Shown piece after piece: positions 42,481 through 53,871 of a stretch of 64,000 bases of DNA. A program made the position numbers and the translations under genes. Numbering within the stretch: position 1 is the stretch's first letter; the number at the start of each line of letters is the position of its first letter. The DNA lies in the NCBI RefSeq assembly GCF_016863475.1, contig NZ_BOOY01000008.1, forward strand, positions 248,001-312,000. The letters are read 5' to 3'. The notes below the pieces were generated by a model that was given only the letters and a program-made list of their open reading frames with translations, did no database searches and was not told the origin of the DNA. The stretch is from Spirilliplanes yamanashiensis. GTDB taxonomy: Bacteria; Actinomycetota; Actinomycetes; Mycobacteriales; Micromonosporaceae.

Positions 42481-43407
42481 TCAGGCCGCGTGGGGTTGTG
42501 CGCCCGGGCCGGCCGGGACGACGTCGTCGAGGCGCCGTCCCACCGCGGCCGCCACCGCGAACACCAGGCCCGGCACGATGCCGACCGCCACGTACAGCAC
42601 GTCGGAGTCGGCCGAGTTCACCGCCGGGCTGCCCGCCAGGGCCGTGAACAGCGCCGCCACCGGGACGAAGATCTGGGCGAACGCCGCCACCGACACCAGC
42701 AGCGGGTACCCCACCAGCACCGCCCCCAGCACGCCGAGCAGCCGCGGCCAGCCGGGCCACGGGCCGGTCAGCGCCCACACCGCCGCGACCAGGCCGCCGC
42801 CGATCAGCGCGCCCGGCAGCAGCTCCCCCGACGACGCGGCGAACGCGGCGACGGCCCCCGCCGCCACCACGCCGACAACCGCGGCGACACCCAGCCGGGC
42901 GGTCGCCCGGGACGGGGCCGCCGCCAGCGCACACCCCACCGCCGCCAGCACCAGCAGGACGGCCGCCGCCAGCCGCGACGGCACCAGCGCCGCCTCCGTG
43001 TCGGTCGGCGACTCGACCATCGCCGCGACCGGCGCGGTGGCGGCGCACACGGCCGCGGCCGTGGTGAGCACCAGCCGGTTCGCCCGGTACGGCCGCAGCA
43101 GCAGCACCGCCGGGATCAGTGCGAGCACCGGCCACGGCGTCACCCCGGCCCGGTCCAGCACCAGGTCGGCGGCCAGCCACGCACCCGCCCCGTACAGCAC
43201 CCGCCGGTCGCCGCGGGTCAGCGCCAGCAACGCCCCGACAGCCGCCGTCGCGGCAGCCCACCGGACGTCGCGCGCCCAGTACGTGTCGTTCTCGGCGAAC
43301 CCCGACGCCTCGGTGACCGGCTGCCACACCGCCAGCCCGTACGCCCACAGCACACCGCCGCCGACCGCCACAGCCAGGGCCGCGCCCGCGAACACCCGTC
43401 GCATCAT
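42481..43407 (-). CDS. Multi-pass membrane protein of unknown function
   Basis: 308 residues with about nine or ten hydrophobic segments of Ala/Val/Leu type ('VFAGAALAVAVGGGVLWAYG', 'LALIPAVLLLRPY', 'RLGVAAVVGVVAAGAVAAFA', 'VALFTALAGSP'). I recognise no family motif. It starts with tandem ATG codons (43407 and 43404). Its stop lies 35 bp before the methyltransferase start, so the two may be co-transcribed, but no functional link is evident. Confidence 0.8.
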   Translation of the reverse strand: MMRRVFAGAALAVAVGGGVLWAYGLAVWQPVTEASGFAENDTYWARDVRWAAATAAVGALLALTRGDRRVLYGAGAWLAADLVLDRAGVTPWPVLALIPAVLLLRPYRANRLVLTTAAAVCAATAPVAAMVESPTDTEAALVPSRLAAAVLLVLAAVGCALAAAPSRATARLGVAAVVGVVAAGAVAAFAASSGELLPGALIGGGLVAAVWALTGPWPGWPRLLGVLGAVLVGYPLLVSVAAFAQIFVPVAALFTALAGSPAVNSADSDVLYVAVGIVPGLVFAVAAAVGRRLDDVVPAGPGAQPHAA

Positions 43408-43436
43408 GGCGCGGACCCTAGCCCACGACGTCAACC

Positions 43437-43895
43437 TCAGCAGGCCACCCAGGTGCGCCCGCTCTTCTGCTTCCACGAACACGAGTCGTGCGCCACCCCG
43501 GACGGCCGGCGCAGGTACGCCGTGTCGCCCGTGTTGTTCCAGACGTAGTTGCCGCTGCCCCAGTACGCGTTCGGCGCCTTCGTGGTGCCCTTGCCGGTGT
43601 GCAGCCAGATCCGGCCACCCTTGCCGGGGATGCTGACGTTGCCGAACGTGTACACGTGATTGGCCTTGTCGCGGACCGTCCAGCCCTTGAGGTTGACGGC
43701 GGACGTGCCGCTGTTGACCAGCGAGATCCACTCGGCGTTCAGGCTGGCCGCGCTGCGGGTGTCCTTGCCGGGCGAGTCGTACTGGGCGCCGTGGAACCGC
43801 AGGGTGGGCGCGGCGGCGGCCGCGGACGCGGCGCCGGGGAGGACGGCGACGGCGCCGATGGTGGCCGCGACGACGGCGGCGAGAGCGATACGCAT
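43437..43895 (-). CDS. Secreted lamin-tail-domain (LTD) protein
   Basis: 152 residues: signal peptide ('IALAAVVAATIGAVAVLPGA', cleavage near 'ASA') followed by one immunoglobulin-like LTD fold: 'LNAEWISLVNSGTSAVNLKG', 'WTVRDKANHVYTFGNVSIPG', 'VWNNTGDTAYLRRPSG'. Two cysteines near the end ('DSCSWKQ', 'TWVAC') probably form a disulfide. Such proteins are common exported proteins in actinobacteria, thought to bind surfaces or DNA; the role here is unknown. GGAGGT 9 nt before the ATG supports the start. Confidence 0.9.
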   Translation of the reverse strand: MRIALAAVVAATIGAVAVLPGAASAAAAAPTLRFHGAQYDSPGKDTRSAASLNAEWISLVNSGTSAVNLKGWTVRDKANHVYTFGNVSIPGKGGRIWLHTGKGTTKAPNAYWGSGNYVWNNTGDTAYLRRPSGVAHDSCSWKQKSGRTWVAC

Positions 43896-44148
43896 GGGGG
43901 TTTACCTCCGGGACGGAGAGGCGAAGCGAACCTCCACATCGTCCGCTCCGGTCACCGTCCGCAACGGCAGTGAAACGGTCCGACTTCGCCCCCGGCAAAG
44001 CCGACAGGTGGTCGTCCGGAACGGCGACCGCGCACGGTGGACAGTCAGGGCGCAGCGCCGATCAGCATCACCGCGGCGGCGCACTCGGCGGCTGTCACCG
44101 TCGGCCGGGCCGGCCGGATCGGACCATGCCAAGCAGCATCGGGCACGA

Positions 44149-44184
44149 AAAGAGGGCACGGCCCGGGCGGACCGTACCCTCTTT
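44149..44184 (-). terminator. Rho-independent terminator of the chitinase gene
   Basis: A 13-bp stem with one mismatch (44149-44161 with 44172-44184) encloses a 10-nt loop and ends, in the minus-strand direction, with CTCTTTTCG. It begins 11 bp after the chitinase stop. Confidence 0.8.
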
Positions 44185-44194
44185 CAGCGGTCAC

Positions 44195-45316
44195 TCAGCC
44201 GCCACACCTCGCGTCCCTAGCGACACCGGACAGGTTGACCCCCGCGATCCTGGCAAAGTTCTCCAGGTTGTTGATGCGGCTCTGAACCTGAGCGGGATTC
44301 CCGCCGTTGCACTCGATGGAGCCGTTAATCGCGCGGACGGTGCCGTTGAAGTCGTTCGCACGGATCGCGACGTGCGCCGGCCGCGTGCCGGGGCCGTTCT
44401 GGGTCATCCAGTACCAGACGGCGGTTTCGAAGGCGATCGTCGCGTCGGTCGCGACCAGGTTGGGGTTGTTGAGCAGGTCACGCCCGAGCGCGTCGCCGGC
44501 CGCCTTGTAGTTGAAGTTCCAGCTCAGCTGCATGGGGCCACGGCCGTAGTACATGGCCCGGCCGGCCGGGCATCCGTACGGACGGCTCGCATCACAGTAG
44601 TTCGGGTAGTTCGCAGTGTTCAGCTCGACGGTGTACTTGAGGCCACCGGACTCGTGGGCGATGTTCGCGAGGAAGGCCACGACCTCGAGCTTGCCGGCGG
44701 CACCCTCCGTGAAGGCAACGTACTTCTGCGCCGCGTTGACCAGCCCGCCGTAGGTGTAGAACGGGATCCGGCTCGGGAACATCTGGTTGAACTGAGCCTC
44801 GGTCACCGGGAAGGCACCCGGGTTGCTGGGCGGGGGCGGGTTGGTGGTGCCGCCGCCCGAGCAGGTGGTCGGCTCCCAGAACCAGGTGCTGATGATCGGG
44901 TCGTAGCCCGGGTTCGCGTGCTTGGCGCGGTAGCACTGGCCGTTGGTGTAGCGCACGACCGAGCCGGCCGGGTAGTCGGTGCCGGCCTGCCAGTTCTGAA
45001 CGGTGCCGCTGCCCGGCGGGGGCGGCGGGGGCGGGGGCGGGTTGGTGCCGCCGCCACCGCCGGAGCAGGTGCCCTGGTCGCGCCAGACGCCCCACTCGCC
45101 GGTGGTGCCGGGGGTCTCGCCCTGGGTCCACCACTGGGCGCGCCAGTTGCGGCCGCTGTGCGAGGCGATGTTGCCGCCGTTGTAGACGGCGCCGCTGTTC
45201 CAGGCGGCCGCGCAGTCCGCCGCCGAGGCGCCGGTCATGGGGATGACGGCGGCCGCTGTGCCGGCGAGGGCGACGCCGGCCGTGGCCAGGATCGTCAGGA
45301 GACGCTTCTTCTTCAT
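44195..45316 (-). CDS. Family 19 chitinase with two chitin-binding (CBM5/12-like) modules
   Basis: 373-residue secreted enzyme. The order is signal peptide ('LLTILATAGVALAGTAAAVI'), carbohydrate module 1 ('AWNSGAVYNGGN', 'WWTQGETPGTTGEWGVW'), a Gly/Pro linker, module 2 ('WQAGTDYPAGSVVRYTNGQC', 'YDPIISTWFW'), a second linker, and a GH19 catalytic domain with the general-acid Glu in 'AFLANIAHESGG', 'YYGRGPMQLSWNFNY', and the C-terminal 'RINNLENFARIAGV'. GH19 enzymes invert and cleave chitin GlcNAc links, here for nutrient use or antifungal action. The ATG is preceded by AAGGTCACC. A terminator follows. Confidence 0.95.
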   Translation of the reverse strand: MKKKRLLTILATAGVALAGTAAAVIPMTGASAADCAAAWNSGAVYNGGNIASHSGRNWRAQWWTQGETPGTTGEWGVWRDQGTCSGGGGGTNPPPPPPPPPGSGTVQNWQAGTDYPAGSVVRYTNGQCYRAKHANPGYDPIISTWFWEPTTCSGGGTTNPPPPSNPGAFPVTEAQFNQMFPSRIPFYTYGGLVNAAQKYVAFTEGAAGKLEVVAFLANIAHESGGLKYTVELNTANYPNYCDASRPYGCPAGRAMYYGRGPMQLSWNFNYKAAGDALGRDLLNNPNLVATDATIAFETAVWYWMTQNGPGTRPAHVAIRANDFNGTVRAINGSIECNGGNPAQVQSRINNLENFARIAGVNLSGVARDARCGG

Positions 45317-45532
45317 GGTGACCTTTCGTGCGTTGGGGGGACCGCACTGCGGGAACGGGGGGCCTCCGGTGGCCGGGCACGACGGGGACGCGTCGCGCGC
45401 GCTCGGCCGCGGAGATGACCAGCACTCAACCGGACATATGAGGCTTCGTCAATATCTGTTAAGAAAGCTTAAGGAATAGTGGTGAACTTTCCTCGCGTCG
45501 CTCCCGTACCCGTCCGGTTGGGGTAGTGCCGC

Positions 45533-46351
45533 CTACAAGCGACCGAGCAGCTCGGCCTTCTTCTGCTCGTAATCGGCGTCGCTGATCAGGCCCTTGTCGC
45601 GGAGACCCGCCAGCCGCTCGATCCGGGCGACCGGGTCGTCCGCGGGCGCGGGAGCCGGCGCCGAAGCGGGAGCCGGCGCGGCGGCTGCGGCGCGGACGTC
45701 GCGCAGGCCGCGGACGACGGCGTCGGCCTGGCCGTGGCCCATGTTCTTGATCTCGACGGTGTTGCCGGAGCTGTGCACGGTGAGCGTCTCGCCGGTGCGG
45801 GACTTCTGGACCGTGAGCGAGGCGATCGACGCCAGTGGGAACTCGTCCAGGGACTCGAGGCTGAGCAGGCTCTTCTCGAAGAAGAACAACCGGTCGTTGG
45901 TCAGCGCCACGAGGCCCAGCTTGCTGCCGTACTGGCCGGTGCCGAGCGCCACGACGTCCTCGTCGACGTGCAGGACGTTGTGCAGGTGGCGGATCTCCTT
46001 GCGGCCGAAGACGCGGTGCAGCCCCAGGTCGGCCACCGCGGCGGCGATGCCCTGGTCGTCGAGCAGACCGGCGGGCAGTTCGGCCGCGATGTCGTCGAGG
46101 ATGTCGAAGTGCTTGTCGCCGAGGGCGTCGACCCGCCAGCGGACGGCGGCGCCGTCGCCGCGGGGGGTGAGCTGGGCGGAGATCTTGGCCGCCCAGCGGT
46201 TCTTCATGAGCGACCGCTTGCTCGCCGCCTCGATGGCGCCGACGGGGCCCGAGACCTCCATCGACAGCTTGGCCATCGCCGCCCGCAGGGCAGCGTCGGT
46301 CTCGTGCGGCGCACGCGTCGACCGCCATTCCGTGGTGCGCAGGATGCCCAT
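45533..46351 (-). CDS. Bacterial PH-domain and SHOCT-domain protein
   Basis: 272 residues. The middle part (about 125-215) is a YokE/bPH-type pleckstrin-like domain ('VLHVDEDVVALGTGQYGSKL', 'LVALTNDRLFFFEKSLLSLE', 'LTVHSSGNTVEIKNMG'). An Ala/Pro linker leads to a C-terminal SHOCT helix pair ('RIERLAGLRDKGLISDADYE', then 'QKKAELLGRL'), a short oligomerisation module. There is no signal peptide or membrane segment. The function is unknown; such proteins may act as scaffolds. The ATG follows GGCGGG closely. Confidence 0.87.
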   Translation of the reverse strand: MGILRTTEWRSTRAPHETDAALRAAMAKLSMEVSGPVGAIEAASKRSLMKNRWAAKISAQLTPRGDGAAVRWRVDALGDKHFDILDDIAAELPAGLLDDQGIAAAVADLGLHRVFGRKEIRHLHNVLHVDEDVVALGTGQYGSKLGLVALTNDRLFFFEKSLLSLESLDEFPLASIASLTVQKSRTGETLTVHSSGNTVEIKNMGHGQADAVVRGLRDVRAAAAAPAPASAPAPAPADDPVARIERLAGLRDKGLISDADYEQKKAELLGRL

Positions 46352-46406
46352 CCCGCCATCATGGCGAAACGCGGCGGCCGGGTGAGCCGAATCGGCCAGG
46401 TGCCAG

Positions 46407-47468
46407 CTACCGGGCGGCGAATTCCGCCGCGATCAGCTCCGCGATCTGCGCCGTGTTCAGCGCCGCCCCCTTGCGCATGTTGTCGCCCGTGACGAAGAAG
46501 TCCAGAGCGCGCGGGTCGTCCAGGGAGCGGCGGATGCGCCCCACCCAGGATGGGTCGGTGCCGACGGCGTCGATGGGCATCGGGAACTCGCCGTTGGCGG
46601 GGTCGTCGACGAGGATGACGCCCGGGGCGTTCTTGAGTACCGCCCGGGCGCCGTCGGCGTCGAGTTCGGCGGCGAAGACGGCGTGGACGGCGACGGAGTG
46701 GCCGGTGACCACGGGGACGCGGACGCAGGTGGCGGAGACCTTCACGTCGGGCAGGGCGAGGATCTTGCGCGTCTCGTCGCGCATCTTCATCTCCTCGGAC
46801 GACCAGCCCAGATCGCACAGGTCGCCGGACCACGGCACGACGTTGAGCGCGACGGGGGCCGGGAACGGGCCGAGGTCGTCGCCGACGGACTGGCGGACGT
46901 TGCCGGGGCGGGAGCCGAGGCTGCGGTCGCCGGCCACCTTCGTCAGCTGGTCGTGCAGGGTGTCGACGCCGTACTGGCCGGCGCCGGAGACGGACTGGTA
47001 GCTGGCGAGGACGAGTTCGCGCAGGCCGTACTCGCGGTGCAGCGGGGCGACGGCCATGATCATGGCGATCGTCGTGCAGTTGGCGTTGGCGACGATGCCG
47101 CGCGGGCGGTGGCGGATGGCCTGCGGGTTGACCTCGGTGACGACGAGCGGCACGTCCGGGTCCATGCGGAAGGCGTCGGAGTTGTCGACGACGACGGTGC
47201 CGCGGGACGCGGCGACCGGCGCCCACTCGGCGGCCACGTCCGACGGGACGTCGAACATGGCCACGTCGACGCCGTCGAACACGTCGGCGGTGAGTTCGTG
47301 GACCGGCAGCTCCTCGCCGCGGCAGGGCAGCGTGCGGCCGGCGGAGCGGGCGGAGGCGACGAGCCGGATGTCGCCCCACACGTTGCGCCGGGAGCCCAGC
47401 AGCTCGCGCATGACGCTGCCGACGGCGCCGGTGGCGCCGACGACGGCGAGGGTGGGCTGCCGGGCCAC
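46407..47468 (-). CDS. asd: Aspartate-semialdehyde dehydrogenase
   Basis: 353-residue NADPH enzyme that reduces aspartyl phosphate to aspartate semialdehyde, the branch point to lysine/diaminopimelate, threonine and methionine. The dinucleotide fold 'LAVVGATGAVGSVMRELLGS', the catalytic Cys in 'GIVANANCTTIAM', the substrate-binding 'SYQSVSGAGQYGVDTL' and the catalytic His in 'RVPVVTGHSVAVH' are all present. GTG 47468 lies 5 bp after the aspartokinase stop, so the two are co-transcribed in the usual ask-asd order. Confidence 0.96.
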   Translation of the reverse strand: MARQPTLAVVGATGAVGSVMRELLGSRRNVWGDIRLVASARSAGRTLPCRGEELPVHELTADVFDGVDVAMFDVPSDVAAEWAPVAASRGTVVVDNSDAFRMDPDVPLVVTEVNPQAIRHRPRGIVANANCTTIAMIMAVAPLHREYGLRELVLASYQSVSGAGQYGVDTLHDQLTKVAGDRSLGSRPGNVRQSVGDDLGPFPAPVALNVVPWSGDLCDLGWSSEEMKMRDETRKILALPDVKVSATCVRVPVVTGHSVAVHAVFAAELDADGARAVLKNAPGVILVDDPANGEFPMPIDAVGTDPSWVGRIRRSLDDPRALDFFVTGDNMRKGAALNTAQIAELIAAEFAAR

Positions 47469-47473
47469 GGGCG

Positions 47474-48739
<1,266 letters not shown>

Positions 48740-48890
48740 GGCGGCGGTTCCTTCCCTCGACGACCGGAAATCCGTGACCAGGGTACCGGCGCATCGGGGT
48801 CCGCCCATCGGCCGATCCCACGATCCGGCCTGCGCGACACGCCCGGGCGCGGGCACGCGGCGTTTGCGGCCCGGAGGCGAGAATGTCTCG

Positions 48891-49679
48891 ATGCGCCCCT
48901 CGTACCCCCTCCTCGGCCTCGCGGCGCTCGGCGCGCTCGTGGCGGGCTGCACCGCGCCCCCGCCGGAGGCCGAGCCCGGGCCGGCGCCGTCGGCGCCGCC
49001 GATCAACGACGCCCGGCTGCAGGTTGCGGGCCTGGCGGCCGCGGCGAAGGACCGCGCGTTCAGCGCGCTCTACACGCTGACCGGCGGGGGCCGGGAGCCG
49101 CGCACGGTGGTCGCCACCCGCGCCGCCGACGGCAGCTGGCGGGTCGACGTGCCCGGCGGGGCCCTCGGGGGTACGGCGGACGTGTCGATCGCGCAGCTCG
49201 GCGCGGGCATCTACTCGTGCGCGCTGACGTCGCCCACGGTCGCCCTGCCGTCGACGTGTGTGCAGGTCGCGAAGGCGGAGGGGCGGGTCCCACGCAGGTA
49301 CGACCCGCGGGTGCACCACCCGTTCAGCGACTGGATCGAGGTGCTGATCGACCGGCAGACGCCGATCGCGGTGTCGGCCAGCGCGCCGCTGCCCGGCGCG
49401 CAGGGCTCGTGCTTCTCGGTCGAGTCGATCTCGGCTGCGCTGGACGCCCCGATGGACATCGGCATCTACTGCTTCGCGCCGGACGGCCTGCTCACGGCCG
49501 CGCGCACCGGCTTCGGCACGCTGGTGCTGCAGGGCCCGCCGTCGCCGGCCCCGCCGTCGGTGTCGCTGGCGGGCCCGGTCGTGTCGGGCGAGCCGCTCGG
49601 CATGGCCACCCCGCCGCCGCCGCCCCCGCCGCCGTCGTTCCCGCCCTCCGCGGCGCCGTCCGCCGTTGCCCCTGGGTGA
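48891..49679 (+). CDS. Predicted lipoprotein of unknown function
   Basis: 262 residues with a lipobox ('[12 protein letters not shown]', lipidated Cys20), a Pro-rich linker, and a domain with four cysteines in two pairs ('YSCALTSP', 'STCVQVAK', 'GSCFSVESI', 'IYCFAPDG'), likely two disulfides. The last 35 residues are Pro-rich with a run of eight prolines. No family is recognised; similar lipoproteins of about 250 residues are frequent in Micromonosporaceae-type genomes (inference). The ATG has GGAGG unusually far upstream (15 nt). Confidence 0.78.
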   Translation: MRPSYPLLGLAALGALVAGCTAPPPEAEPGPAPSAPPINDARLQVAGLAAAAKDRAFSALYTLTGGGREPRTVVATRAADGSWRVDVPGGALGGTADVSIAQLGAGIYSCALTSPTVALPSTCVQVAKAEGRVPRRYDPRVHHPFSDWIEVLIDRQTPIAVSASAPLPGAQGSCFSVESISAALDAPMDIGIYCFAPDGLLTAARTGFGTLVLQGPPSPAPPSVSLAGPVVSGEPLGMATPPPPPPPPSFPPSAAPSAVAPG

Positions 49680-49745
49680 TCTTGTAAACACGGAACGTGA
49701 ACCCCGCGCACGAACCGGTCTCATCGATGCGGCAGACTCGACCCC

Positions 49746-50276
49746 ATGCCGGACCTACACCCCGTCCTCGCGGCCCGCTGGAGCCCCCGCGGCTTCGACG
49801 ACAGTCACGAGCTGCGGCAGGCCGACCTGGCGTCGATGCTGGAGGCCGCCCGCTGGGCGCCGTCGGGCGGTAACGCCCAGCCGTGGCGCTTCGTCGTCGG
49901 CCGCCGCGACGACCCGGCGTACAAGCGGATCTTCACCGCCCTCACCGACGACGACCAGCGCTGGGCCGGCCGGGCCGGCGCGCTGATCGCGGCCGGGCAC
50001 GTGCACGGGGCCGACCCGTACGACCTCGGCCAGGCCGTCGCGCACCTCGGCGTGCAGGCCGTCGCGCTGGGCCTGCACACCCGCCAGGTCCTCGACTTCG
50101 ACGCCGCCGCGCTGCACGCCGAGCTGGAGCTGCCCGCCGAGGTGCACCTGCACGCCGTGGTCGCCGCCGGCCGCCTCGGCGACCCCGGCACGCTGCCCGC
50201 CGACCTGCGCCGGCTCGAGTTCCGGCTGCGCGAACGACGGGCCATCACCGATCTGGTGCTGTCGGTCGCGGGCTGA
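49746..50276 (+). CDS. Nitroreductase-family flavoprotein
   Basis: 176 residues, the short type of NAD(P)H:FMN-dependent nitroreductase. The N-terminal phosphate-binding 'RWSPRGFDDSHELRQADL', the motif 'LEAARWAPSGGNAQPWRFVV' and 'LGQAVAHLGVQAVALGLHTR' are typical and line the FMN site. The substrate cannot be read from the sequence. The ATG at 49746 begins 'MPDLHPVLAARWSPRG'; no strong ribosome site is seen. The leuA leader follows 22 bp after the stop. Confidence 0.9.
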   Translation: MPDLHPVLAARWSPRGFDDSHELRQADLASMLEAARWAPSGGNAQPWRFVVGRRDDPAYKRIFTALTDDDQRWAGRAGALIAAGHVHGADPYDLGQAVAHLGVQAVALGLHTRQVLDFDAAALHAELELPAEVHLHAVVAAGRLGDPGTLPADLRRLEFRLRERRAITDLVLSVAG

Positions 50277-50281
50277 GGGCG

Positions 50282-50287
50282 TAGGAT
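50282..50287 (+). promoter_or_regulatory. Probable -10 box of the leuA leader transcript
   Basis: TAGGAT lies 11 bp before the ATG of the leucine leader peptide. The transcript would start almost at that ATG, a usual arrangement for actinobacterial leader peptides. No clear -35 box is visible. Confidence 0.5.
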
Positions 50288-50297
50288 CACCGACGAC

Positions 50298-50369
50298 ATG
50301 TGGCAGGCGCTCCTTCTTCGCTGCCGCGACGAGGCCCCATCCGAGGCCGGCACCTCGTCGCGGAGTTGA
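50298..50369 (+). CDS. Leucine leader peptide of leuA
   Basis: A 23-codon open frame with the peptide 'MWQALLLRCRDEAPSEAGTS' followed by SRS and stop. Three consecutive leucine codons (CTC CTT CTT, two of them CTT, which is rare in this genome) sit just before the left arm of a strong hairpin. Ribosome stalling at these codons when charged tRNA-Leu is scarce would change the folding of the hairpin, which fits attenuation-type control of leuA as described for actinobacteria. Confidence 0.8.
   Translation: MWQALLLRCRDEAPSEAGTSSRS
50324..50363 (+). promoter_or_regulatory. Attenuator hairpin in the leuA leader
   Basis: CCGCGACGAGG (50324-50334) and CCTCGTCGCGG (50353-50363) pair perfectly over 11 bp. 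The 18-nt loop holds a further GGCC pairing option. The left arm overlaps codons 9-12 of the leader peptide, directly after the leucine codons. A second, weaker stem follows at about 50378-50397 (CCGC with GCGG). Together these can act as alternative structures controlling leuA. Confidence 0.75.
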
Positions 50370-50389
50370 CGCGCGCGCCGCTTTCCTGA

Positions 50390-52174
<1,785 letters not shown>

Positions 52175-52276
52175 CCCTCGGGCGCCGCCCGGCCACCACG
52201 GCCGGGCGGCACGCCGAGTGACCGTGACGGATCGGACGTCGAGGACGAACTGGACGATCCTTCGTAAGCTGGTGGG

Positions 52277-52900
52277 GTGCGCGCCCCCCTCGCCGTCCTG
52301 TCCACCGCCGCCCTGCTCGCCCTCACCGGCTGCGAGATCTACCCCGCCCCACCGTCCGGCGACCCCGGCGCCGCCACGGGCAACGCCACCCTCGACGACC
52401 TCACCGTCGCCCGCGCCGCCAGCATGCGCGGCTACAGCCGCGACCACTTCCCGCACTGGCGCGACACCGGCGACAACTGCGATATCCGCGACAGCGTCCT
52501 GACCCGCGACGGCCAGAAGGTCCGCCACCGCGGCTGCAACGTCACCGGCGGCACCTTCTACAGCGTGTACGACGGCAAGACCGTCTACAAACCCGCCGAC
52601 GTCGACATCGACCACATGGTCCCGCTGGCCAACGCGTGGCGCTCCGGCGCGGCGAAGTGGACCGAGGCCAAGCGCGGCGAGTTCGCCAACGACCTCGACA
52701 CCCCGCAACTCGTCGTCGCCACCCAGGCCACGAACCGCTCCAAGGGCGACCAGGACCCGTCCCAGTGGAAGCCGCCGCGCCGGGAAAGCTGGTGCTCGTA
52801 CGCCCGGGACTGGATTGCGGTCAAGGCGCACTGGAAACTCACGGTGACGACCGCTGAGAAGATGGCCCTGGCCGACATGCTGGAGACGTGCGCATCATGA
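52277..52900 (+). CDS. HNH-family (DUF1524-like) nuclease lipoprotein
   Basis: 207 residues. The signal with lipobox 'LSTAALLALTGC' (Cys19) is followed by a nuclease domain of the secreted HNH/GmrSD C-terminal type: 'HWRDTGDNCDIRDSVLTRDG', 'ADVDIDHMVPLANAWRSGA' (catalytic DH pair), 'QLVVATQATNRSKGDQDPSQ' (N...N-K-D motif) and 'WCSYARDWIAVKAHWKLTVT'. Exported nucleases of this type are common in actinobacteria and probably scavenge DNA. GTG 52277 follows TAAGCT (52265-52270) by 6 nt, a leaderless pattern. Its stop overlaps the next start (ATGA). Confidence 0.92.
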   Translation: MRAPLAVLSTAALLALTGCEIYPAPPSGDPGAATGNATLDDLTVARAASMRGYSRDHFPHWRDTGDNCDIRDSVLTRDGQKVRHRGCNVTGGTFYSVYDGKTVYKPADVDIDHMVPLANAWRSGAAKWTEAKRGEFANDLDTPQLVVATQATNRSKGDQDPSQWKPPRRESWCSYARDWIAVKAHWKLTVTTAEKMALADMLETCAS

Positions 52901-53292
52901 CCGACGAGTCCGTCACCACCCCACCCCCGGCCGACGCTGCGCCGCCCCCGGCCGCGCCTCCGGCCGCTCCCCCGGTTTCCGCCGTCGCGGAGGCCGCGAT
53001 GCGCGGGGCTGCCAACGCCGCCGCGGCCGCCGCGACCGCCGCCGCCGAGGCCCGCACGGCCGACCTGGTGGCGGGCCCGGGCGGGGTGATGACCGACGAG
53101 GTCGGTGTCGTCACCGGCGACCTGACCCTGAAGACCGAACTGGCCGGCGACACCGTCACCCTGCGCGTGCAGTACAAGGACGCCGACGAGTGGTACGTCG
53201 TCACCGGCGGCACCACGAAACTGCAGCACCCGGCCGACCTCGACGCGGTCCACGCGGTCGCGCTCGCCCTGCTCAACCGCCCCGAGGGCTGA
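52897..53292 (+). CDS. Small Ala/Pro-rich protein, unknown
   Basis: 131 residues. The first 60 are Pro/Ala low complexity with a helical Ala-rich stretch; the rest is a compact beta-rich domain ('GVMTDEVGVVTGDLTLKTEL', 'TVTLRVQYKDADEWYVVTGG', then 'HAVALALLNRPEG'). No signal peptide or family motif. The ATG overlaps the TGA of the nuclease gene by four bases, so its translation is coupled; a role connected with the nuclease, such as protection of the producer, is possible but untested. Confidence 0.75.
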   Translation: MTDESVTTPPPADAAPPPAAPPAAPPVSAVAEAAMRGAANAAAAAATAAAEARTADLVAGPGGVMTDEVGVVTGDLTLKTELAGDTVTLRVQYKDADEWYVVTGGTTKLQHPADLDAVHAVALALLNRPEG

Positions 53293-53303
53293 GCGGACGC
53301 CGG

Positions 53304-53744
53304 CTACCAGCCCCGGTACTGGTCCACGTCCAGCAACGCCCCGACGTCCGCCAGGAAGGCGACCTGATCGGGCAGCAGACCGAACCCGAGGCCGCCCTCG
53401 TCGTCCGGGCCGATCGTGTGAACCACGTCCAGCGTGATCCCGACGTCCGGATCCTGAACCGCGAGCTCGCGCAACGACGACCGCAGCGGCACCGCACGCC
53501 GGACGGCCGCCTCGACGACGGCTGACAACGGGCGACCGGCGTCGCCCACCTCCTCGATCGCCCAGACGGCATCCCGCGCGGGCCGCGGGTGCCGCAGGCC
53601 GCGCGGGATGTCGCCGGTGGCATGGCAGTAGTCCGGCTGGACGCCGAGCACGGCGGTGATCTGCGCCGGCGTGAGGCGCCGGCTGAAGATGACCAGCCCG
53701 GCGTAGCGCGGCGGCCGCTCCCAGACACCGTCGGACCCGCTCAA
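53304..53744 (-). CDS. DUF4279-like protein
   Basis: 146 residues with the N-terminal pattern 'YAGLVIFSRRLTPAQITAVL' and 'GVQPDYCHATGDIP' that resembles DUF4279, whose members show a strand, a 'P..it..Lg..P' helix and a GD turn. The C-terminal 'LGFGLLPDQVAFLADVGALL' is helical. The function is unknown; some DUF4279 proteins are found beside polymorphic toxins as immunity candidates. TTG 53744 is the preferred start because GGAG lies 5 nt upstream; it overlaps the stop of a tiny upstream frame (TTGA). Confidence 0.7.
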   Translation of the reverse strand: MSGSDGVWERPPRYAGLVIFSRRLTPAQITAVLGVQPDYCHATGDIPRGLRHPRPARDAVWAIEEVGDAGRPLSAVVEAAVRRAVPLRSSLRELAVQDPDVGITLDVVHTIGPDDEGGLGFGLLPDQVAFLADVGALLDVDQYRGW

Positions 53745-53833
53745 CCCGGCTCCGCGGTGATCAGCGCGGCGTCCGGCAGCCCGGCCGGCGGCTCGCCCGT
53801 CACCCACGCGTACTCCACCGGGTCAGTTGTCAT
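53741..53833 (-). CDS. 30-residue open frame coupled to the DUF4279-like gene
   Basis: The frame reads 'MTTDPVEYAWVTGEPPAGLP' then DAALITAEPG, and ends in TGA overlapping the TTG of the DUF4279-like gene. The sequence is not low complexity and has normal third-codon GC bias. It could be a small protein, an upstream coupling frame, or the first exon-like part of a gene broken by a frameshift. Confidence 0.35.
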   Translation of the reverse strand: MTTDPVEYAWVTGEPPAGLPDAALITAEPG

Positions 53834-53871
53834 CTCGGACCGTCGGGCCTGTCCGATGGAGGACGTGGTGG

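Noticed and set aside
45450-45475. AT-rich inverted repeat TTAAG...CTTAA upstream of the chitinase gene as a regulator site
   Set aside because: The arms are only 5 bp, and no known chitinase operator (such as the Streptomyces direct repeat) is visible. It may simply be the end of the upstream transcript.
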